The notes beneath the pieces are model-generated. The model searched no databases. It was not told the DNA's origin and was given only the letters and a program-made list of their open reading frames with translations. Source: Nautilus pompilius (Eukaryota; Mollusca; Cephalopoda; Nautilida; Nautilidae). From it: DNA of 64,000 nucleotides. This document shows, one piece after another, positions 58,850 through 64,000 of this stretch; the first letter of the stretch is position 1; every line of letters starts with the position of its first letter. Location: positions 3,524,001-3,588,000 of the forward strand of contig JACATO010000122.1 in NCBI GenBank assembly GCA_018389105.1, read 5' to 3'. Position numbers and translations under genes: made by a program.

Positions 58850-59660
58850 CTTCGTGGAAAAATTGTGGCTGCAAACACGCAGTGAGCAGAATAGTAGATT
58901 CCAGCCGTCATCAAACAAGAGACCATCTGACAGAAAAATTTATTGCAGGACAATTTATCTGTGTGCATCTCCAGCCGTACCTTTTGAAGAACGTTGCATT
59001 ACAGTTACCAACATAAAAAATTCTTTGTATGTTGCAAGGAGCGGAGACAATGAACCAAGGAGAACTGATGAAAAATCGTTTGGTCTGATGAGTTAAGCTT
59101 CAGCTTTTTTGAAATATATTGGAGAAGAAAGATTTGAAAACCAAACGAATCATTTGATCTCCTTTGTATAGCCTCAACTATCCGTGCTTGTGGTGATAGA
59201 ATCATAGTTTGGGGCATGTTTTGCTAGCATATCCTAGGCCTATTGGTGTTTTTATTATATAGAATGATTGTCAAAGCTTACCTCAGCATCACTTCCGATC
59301 AAGTGTATCCAGCGATGATTCATGTGTACCCTGATGCGGATGGCTATTTTAAGACGACAATGCTCCCAACCACCATGTCCAAATTATGTGTTTATGGTTT
59401 GAGGAACATGAAAGAGACTTCAGAAAATCTCCTTGGCCAGCACAATACATACACTGATCTAAATCTTTTGAGTATCTGTGGAATGAACTTCAGAGACGCA
59501 TTCACCACCACTATTCTCTGCCTACCTCGCTCTTTACGTTGCGTAAAATATTAATGATTGAATAGGGGAATATCCCTCAGGATGCCTCCAGCAAATTGTA
59601 GATTCTATGCCGCGTTATGTCATGGCTTTTATTCGGTCAAAAGGTGTCCCAACCCGTTAT
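58850..59660 (+). pseudogene. Tc1-like transposase, multiply broken
   Basis: Plus strand, spread over three frames. IVWSDELSFS near 59085 carries the first Asp. RRKI, KPNESFD and RIIVWGMF follow. DDNAP at 59353-59367 carries the second Asp. WFEEHERDFRKSPWPAQ leads to SFEYLWNEL, with the Glu at 59470-59472. RRIHHHYSLPTSL follows, and the C-terminal block is near 59560-59650 (IPQDAS; MPRYVMAFIRSKGVPTRY). All three catalytic positions are still visible, but stops and frameshifts rule out function. The second Asp and the Glu are separated by 37 residues in this degraded reading, although indels make that spacing uncertain. The N-terminal HTH part (58.85-59.05 kb) is poorly readable and the 5' border is not fixed. 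Confidence 0.75.
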
Positions 59661-59847
59661 TATTTATCGGTTCTAATAAAGTAATCAGAAAATAGAATTT
59701 TTTTAAAAATTAATTAAAATTTAAACGTAAGAAGAAACTTTTATATGGTATCATTATTTTTTTAAATTAAAATAACTAAATCGAATTAACAGTTAATTCT
59801 TCCTCTGTAATAATTTTGATGTCTCAGCAAGAATATAACAATTTTAA

Positions 59848-60022
<175 letters not shown>

Positions 60023-60972
60023 TATAAGATTATAAATTTTGGCATAACATTAATTATTTTAAAAAAGAAAGGAGAATTCTAAACATATCCAAGTCCTTCA
60101 GTCCTTTCTTTTTCCTGATGAACAATAAGAATATTAGTTAGCTGTTACGGTTCTCTCTTCAATTTAAAGGTTTTAAAGTTGTCATCAGATAATAAACAAT
60201 CAACAATCTTTTATACACTGCAGACAGGAAAATTTCTGTGAACACGCACAAGTTACGTTGCTATTGATTTTTGTTCCTTCCTAATAAGTTGTACTACGTA
60301 CCGTCAAACTTATTTTGCTGCCTAATTCATTACCTAGAAAAGAGCCATAAATATAGGCTAATAATATGAGTACTTTATCAGTCTCGAACATTTTTATTAA
60401 TATCGCTGCCATGATTGGATTCCAACTATCTGCAACATTGCACCTTTACAATGATTTATACGTCCGGTGCATAGTAACTCTCATGTCAATGTTCTTTACG
60501 CAATCAAAACAGATATCCTTGCTAAAACTTTCTTTAAGTTAAATTAATTATTACAACTTTCATTGCACTTGCAAAATAATACGTGAATAAAATATAAGAA
60601 CTTTTTTGTCTTATTATTTCCTTCAATATTATGATCTTGCGAGATATTTTACAATAACTTTAGCAGATTAGAATTCTAACAGTTATTAATGTAGATTTTT
60701 AAAAACCACAAACTAATATTATTTCCATATATTTTTATTGCCTTTCATTAAAAGATTCTTTCTTTTTGTAGAAATAAGCATAAAATACATCCCGATGCTC
60801 CAATACAAAAATTAAATGATGTCAAATATAGTTTCTTTTATTGTGTAGGTTAACATAAATAATCATTTTTAATGTACTTTTAAGATACATTCAATTAAAG
60901 AAATCTTTACTAATGCTTATGGACTACTATTGTTTACTTTTCATTACAAAATCACTTCTGTAGAAAGATAAA
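60023..60972. other. AT-rich intergenic sequence
   Basis: No gene or repeat recognised between the (ATT)n array and DDE-Zn element C. Confidence 0.5.
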
Positions 60973-60975
60973 TAA

Positions 60976-61100
60976 CACTAGGTAACAAAATTTCATTTTT
61001 GTCTTGTTTTTGGCCACAAACCAAACATTTCCAGTTATTTCCATCTAAACAAAATAGAAAAAAGTGATTTTTATCCTAAAACTTTGCTTTTGTGGTTACA
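60976..61100 (+). repeat. Terminal inverted repeat, DDE-Zn copy C, left arm
   Basis: Begins CACTAGGTAACAAAATTTCA and ends with AACTTTGCTTTTGTGG. It corresponds to the reverse complement of about 63817-63932. The same start is seen in copy B (CACTGGACAACAAAAT). Confidence 0.65.
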
Positions 61101-61243
61101 ACAATGAATTTACGCTTTTGCCTTATTTCCTTATAGTAGAGGTTACTATCGGTTTTCTTGTCAGGTGAAGACCTTTGCAAAATCTCAATTGCTTTTGAAA
61201 TGTTGCAAATAAGTTGTTAAGGCTAATATAACCAAATTAGTCC

Positions 61244-61771
61244 TGTCAGGGGGTGTCAAAGGGAGTCAGGACCGTTGACAGCTCGCTTCGCGAGTGCGCA
61301 GGGGACGCAATTCACGATGCACAAGAATTCCCCGGGTTTACAGGAAATTGTTAGGAGGATCCGCACACGGTCTAGGACATCTAGGCGTTGAGCCGAGAAA
61401 ATCTACAGGGGGAGATTAACGAAGCAGCTACTAAGAAGCTCCATCGCCGGGACTGACAGCTAATAGCAGACACCTGTCATTCGGAAGGAAGGTGATGGAT
61501 GACCCTCTAGGAAGACGCGTGTTAAAGAAGAAGATGATGCAATCCTAGATGTTTTTCCCGTCATCCATCAGAAGCTATAAAAGGAGCACAGAAGCGGAGA
61601 TGCTCTAGTTGTGGTTCTTTCATGATTCGACTTGCGTCCTTGTCACGGTCATAAGACGACTTAGAACCTCGTTACCCCCTTGTTGAGTCAGTACTGTGTG
61701 CGAGTTTGGTATCAGTCAGTAAACGTATTCAACCGAAGGTCGAAGTGTTTTCGTACCCCAGAAAAGATACA
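61244..61771 (+). mobile_element. Solo LTR (gypsy-like), nested in DDE-Zn copy C
   Basis: A 528-bp GC-richer block starting TGTCAGGGGGTGTC and ending GATACA, that is TG...CA. It is flanked by identical GTCC tetranucleotides (61240-61243 and 61772-61775). A 4-bp duplication is usual for Ty3/gypsy-type integrases. A TATAAAAGG at 61576-61584 marks the expected U3 promoter. No internal retrotransposon sequence adjoins it, so it is a solo LTR left by recombination between two LTRs. It interrupts the 5' part of the DDE-Zn element between its left TIR and gene, and so inserted later than that element. Confidence 0.8.
61576..61584 (+). promoter_or_regulatory. TATA box of the solo LTR
   Basis: TATAAAAGG within the LTR, about 330 bp upstream of the DDE-Zn start codon at 61914. 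Transcription from here would run toward that gene. Activity is inferred from the motif and its place in the LTR. Confidence 0.55.
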
Positions 61772-61913
61772 GTCCACTCCAACATAAGTTAACACAATTA
61801 AAGAAAGACTAAGAATATTATAGAGTACTGCTTAACAGTATAAAAGTCGGGGCTTGCAGACCGCCAATCTGTTCTGTTTTGTCTGCCTGATTAGACACAT
61901 CACAAGACGTGAA

Positions 61914-63706
61914 ATGGCATCAAGAGGCTGCAATCATTCTCCAGATGAATTCTGCTACATATGTGGTCAATTCATCAAGACCAGAGCAAAGAAGTTCTCT
62001 GTGACAGCATCTCGAAAAATGGGTGAAGCTTACAAAGCATATTTTGGTGTGCCAGTAGGGGACCAAGACAAGACCTGGGCACCTCATTTTGCTTGTCAGC
62101 ATTGTACGAGAATATTAGAAGGTAAGATAACTATTATTTTTTCAAGAGTAAAATCCAATTAAGAATTAAAATAAAATAAAATAAGTTTAACAGAAACTCA
62201 TACTGTTGTTCTTTTACAGGATGGTATAGAGGGGAAAACAGAGCCATGAAATTTGCTATTCCTAGAATATGGCGTGAACCTACTGATCACTCAACTGACT
62301 GCTTTTTTCTGCATGGTGGATCCTTCCAAACGCCGATCTGGGGAAAATGCAGCAGCTGTTTTCTATCCAGACATTCCATTTTCCATTGCACCAGTACCAC
62401 ACAGTGCTGATCTTCCTGTACCAGCTCCTAGAAGAACTCAACTATCAGAAGAAAGCAGCAAGTCAGAAGATGAGGTAAACAGAGAGGAAGGCTGTGACTT
62501 CACAGATACAGTTGTAGTTGGGAGGAATCCTTACTACCCAAACCAAAGAGACGTCAATGACCTCATCAGAGATCTTGGTTTGACAAAGTCAAATGGTGAA
62601 CTTTTGATTTCAAGGCTGAAGGAATGGGATTTACTTGATGGCAGTGTGCAAGTGTCCAGCCAAAGAAAACGTCACAAACATTTCTCCAGCTTCTTTGCAA
62701 AGGAGGAAAGGCTATGTTACTGCAATGATGTATCAGACTTGTTTGATGCTATTGGAATTGCTTGCAATGCAGATGAATGGAGACTCTTTATTGACAGCTC
62801 CTCCAAAAGCCTGAAAGCTGTCCTTCTGCACAATGAAAAAAAGTATCCATCTCTGCCTCTTGCTCATTCTGTGCATCTTAAGGAGGACTACAGCAGTGTA
62901 AAGCTTCTACTGGAAACTTTGAACTACAACAAGTATGGCTGGGAAGTTATTTGAGACTTCAAGATGGTGGCTTTCTTGATGGAACTGCAAGGAGGTTTTA
63001 CCAAGAATCCCTGTTTTCTTTGCCTTTGGGACAGTAGAGACAGAGCAGCACATTACCAGAGAAAGCACTGGCCTCCAGGACTGACACTACAATGGGAGCA
63101 CACAATATCAAACATGAGCCATTGGTGAATCTTCAAAAGGTTTTGTTTCCTCCAATACACATCAAACTGGGTCTCATGAAACAGTTTGTTACAGCTCTTA
63201 ACAAGGAGTCTGCTGCCTTCAAATATCACCAAGACTTCTTTCCTAAGCCTTCAGAGGCAAAGGTGAAAGTTGGTATCTTCATTGGACCACAAGTAAGGAA
63301 AATTATGGAGTGCTCAGAATTTCTACAGAAGCTCACAGAAAAGGAGAAAAAAGCTTGGGAGTGTTTCATTGCTGTAGTACAGGGCTTTCTTGGCAACAAC
63401 AAGGCTGATAACTATATGGAACTGGTCGAAGCTTTAGTGAAAAGCTTTGGTGAGATGGGCTGCAGAATGTCTTTGAAGGTCTATATCCAAGATGCTCATC
63501 TCGACAACTTCAAGGAGAATATGGGAGCATATTCATAGGAATAAGGGGAGCGATTCCACCAAGATATAATGAACTTTGAACAGAGATATCAGGGATCCTT
63601 CAATGAAAACATGATGGGAGACTACATTTGGGGGCTCATACGTGAAAGTGATGTGTTGTATTCAGGCAAATCAAGAAAAATGTTCGTTTTTAATCATAAA
63701 AATTAG
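61914..63706 (+). pseudogene. DDE-Zn family transposase-like gene, copy C, two exons, broken
   Basis: Exon 1 (61914-62121) starts MASRGCNHSPDEFCYICG and has a C-x7-C-x2-C plus C-x2-C zinc-finger-like pattern (ending FACQHC). The intron is 62122-62219 (GTAAG...TTTTACAG, phase 1). Exon 2 continues GWYRGENRAMKF, WREPTDHSTDC, a Ser/Glu-rich linker, NDLIRDLGLTKSNGELL and LCYCNDVSDLFD. Putative catalytic Asp 1 is in LFIDSS (62793-62795), then KAVLLHNEKKYPSLPLAHS. Asp 2 is in DFKMV (62955-62957), followed by PCFLC (Cys 63012 and 63021). Next are LFPPIHIKLGLMKQFV, AVVQGFLGN, RFHQD (second His 63557) and MMGDY (Asp 63620). The stop is at 63704-63706. Damage: one extra T in T6 at 62303-62308, a TGA at 62952, a frameshift near 63061-63095, and TAG and TAA at 63536 and 63542, the latter replacing the first His. 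The gene is widespread as an uncharacterised protein in invertebrates (from memory); the transposase role is inferred. Confidence 0.8.
62122..62219 (+). other. Intron of DDE-Zn copy C
   Basis: The donor AAG/GTAAGATA and the acceptor CTTTTACAG/GATGG are canonical. Removing the 98 bp joins the exons in frame across a Gly codon (GG split as G/GA) and restores the family block LEGWYRGE. A functional-looking intron means this copy moved as DNA and is not a retroposed cDNA. Confidence 0.85.
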
Positions 63707-63721
63707 TTTCAGAAGTTTTAA

Positions 63722-63727
63722 AATAAA
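63722..63727 (+). terminator. Polyadenylation signal of DDE-Zn copy C
   Basis: AATAAA 16 bp after the final stop at 63706, well placed to serve as the gene's poly(A) signal. Confidence 0.5.
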
Positions 63728-63816
63728 ATTTTATGTCATTTGAATTTATGTTTTTTGTTTTCTGTCCAAAAATGGTGAAAATGGTGAAATTTATCTGTTT
63801 GGGGGCAAAAAATCAT

Positions 63817-63932
63817 TCTAAAAGCCACAAAAGCAAAGTTTGACAGGAATAATGGACATTTTCTATTGTTTTGCAATAAAGAGTTGAAAAATAACATTTG
63901 CTTGTCAAACACAAAAACCGTGTTACATAGTG
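63817..63932 (-). repeat. Terminal inverted repeat, DDE-Zn copy C, right arm
   Basis: Contains CCACAAAAGCAAAGTT (63823-63838) and ends GTTACATAGTG at 63932. It aligns in inverted orientation with the left arm, with short gaps in the middle. Confidence 0.65.
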
Positions 63933-64000
63933 TTATCTATTGCTTGGATACTAAAATTATGTTTACCTTTTAATTTCAATGAAAAATGAAAAATTATAAA

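Larger units (their letters stand above)
60976..63932 (+). mobile_element. DDE-Zn transposon copy C, with nested solo LTR
   Basis: The left end CACTAGGTAACA (60976) and the right end, read on the minus strand from 63932 (CACTATGTAACA), form inverted repeats. The arms align in blocks over about 125 bp. A shared ACAAAATAGAAAA-like block and AACTTTGCTTTTGTGG (61080-61095 against 63822-63838, inverted) lie near the inner ends. Flanking bases are TAA on the left (60973-60975) and TTA on the right (63933-63935), one mismatch from a 3-bp duplication; a TA duplication with ACACTA termini is the alternative. Length is 2957 bp, or about 2425 bp without the LTR and its duplicated GTCC. It carries a two-exon DDE-Zn gene in the centre. 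Confidence 0.65.

Noticed and set aside
61920..62102. Minus-strand 60-codon frame
   Set aside because: It is the antisense shadow of exon 1 of DDE-Zn copy C.

Overview
This 64 kb window is AT-rich eukaryotic DNA, almost certainly from an invertebrate animal. It carries metazoan-type Tc1 and mariner transposons, an intron with GT-AG borders, a solo retroviral-type LTR and many simple-sequence arrays. I could not fix the species: an arachnid or other chelicerate, or a mollusc, would all fit. I recognise no intact host gene, rRNA gene or functional tRNA gene. Nearly all small ORFs are chance reading frames in AT-rich sequence.

The informative parts are at the two ends. At 1-1325 a decayed copy of a multi-copy protein family (called the 'DDE-Zn family' here) abuts a truncated Tc1 element that keeps its 5' IR/DR end. 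At 1940-2510 is an internally deleted mariner with near-perfect terminal inverted repeats (TIRs). At 3979-5747 is a second, minus-strand DDE-Zn copy with recognisable ends (CACTGG.../...CCGGTG) and flanking TAA direct repeats. The middle, about 5.75-58.8 kb, is a gene desert. It holds simple repeats ((CT)n, (ATT)n, (CA)n, (AGT)n), two Tc1-type MITE candidates (21.04 and 45.21 kb), a fossil Tc1 (19 kb), tRNA-like SINE heads and a few GC-richer islands. At 58.85-59.66 kb is another dead Tc1, followed by a long (ATT)n array.

At 60976-63932 lies the best DDE-Zn copy, a whole element bounded by diverged TIRs (CACTAGG.../...TAGTG). It encodes a two-exon gene and is interrupted 5' of the gene by a 528-bp solo LTR (61244-61771) with a 4-bp GTCC target duplication and a TATA box.

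The main proposal concerns the DDE-Zn family. The three copies together show a layout like RAG1/Transib/CMC/hAT-type DDE transposases. There is an Asp in LFIDSS, then a second Asp in GDxK 19 residues before a C-x2-C pair (the same spacing as RAG1 D708 to C727). A long insertion follows, then H-x4-H, then a conserved Asp 21 residues on (RAG1 E962 is 20 on). With CACTR-type termini around two copies, this suggests that a commonly uncharacterised invertebrate protein family is the transposase of a cut-and-paste transposon. All three copies here are broken by stops and frameshifts.
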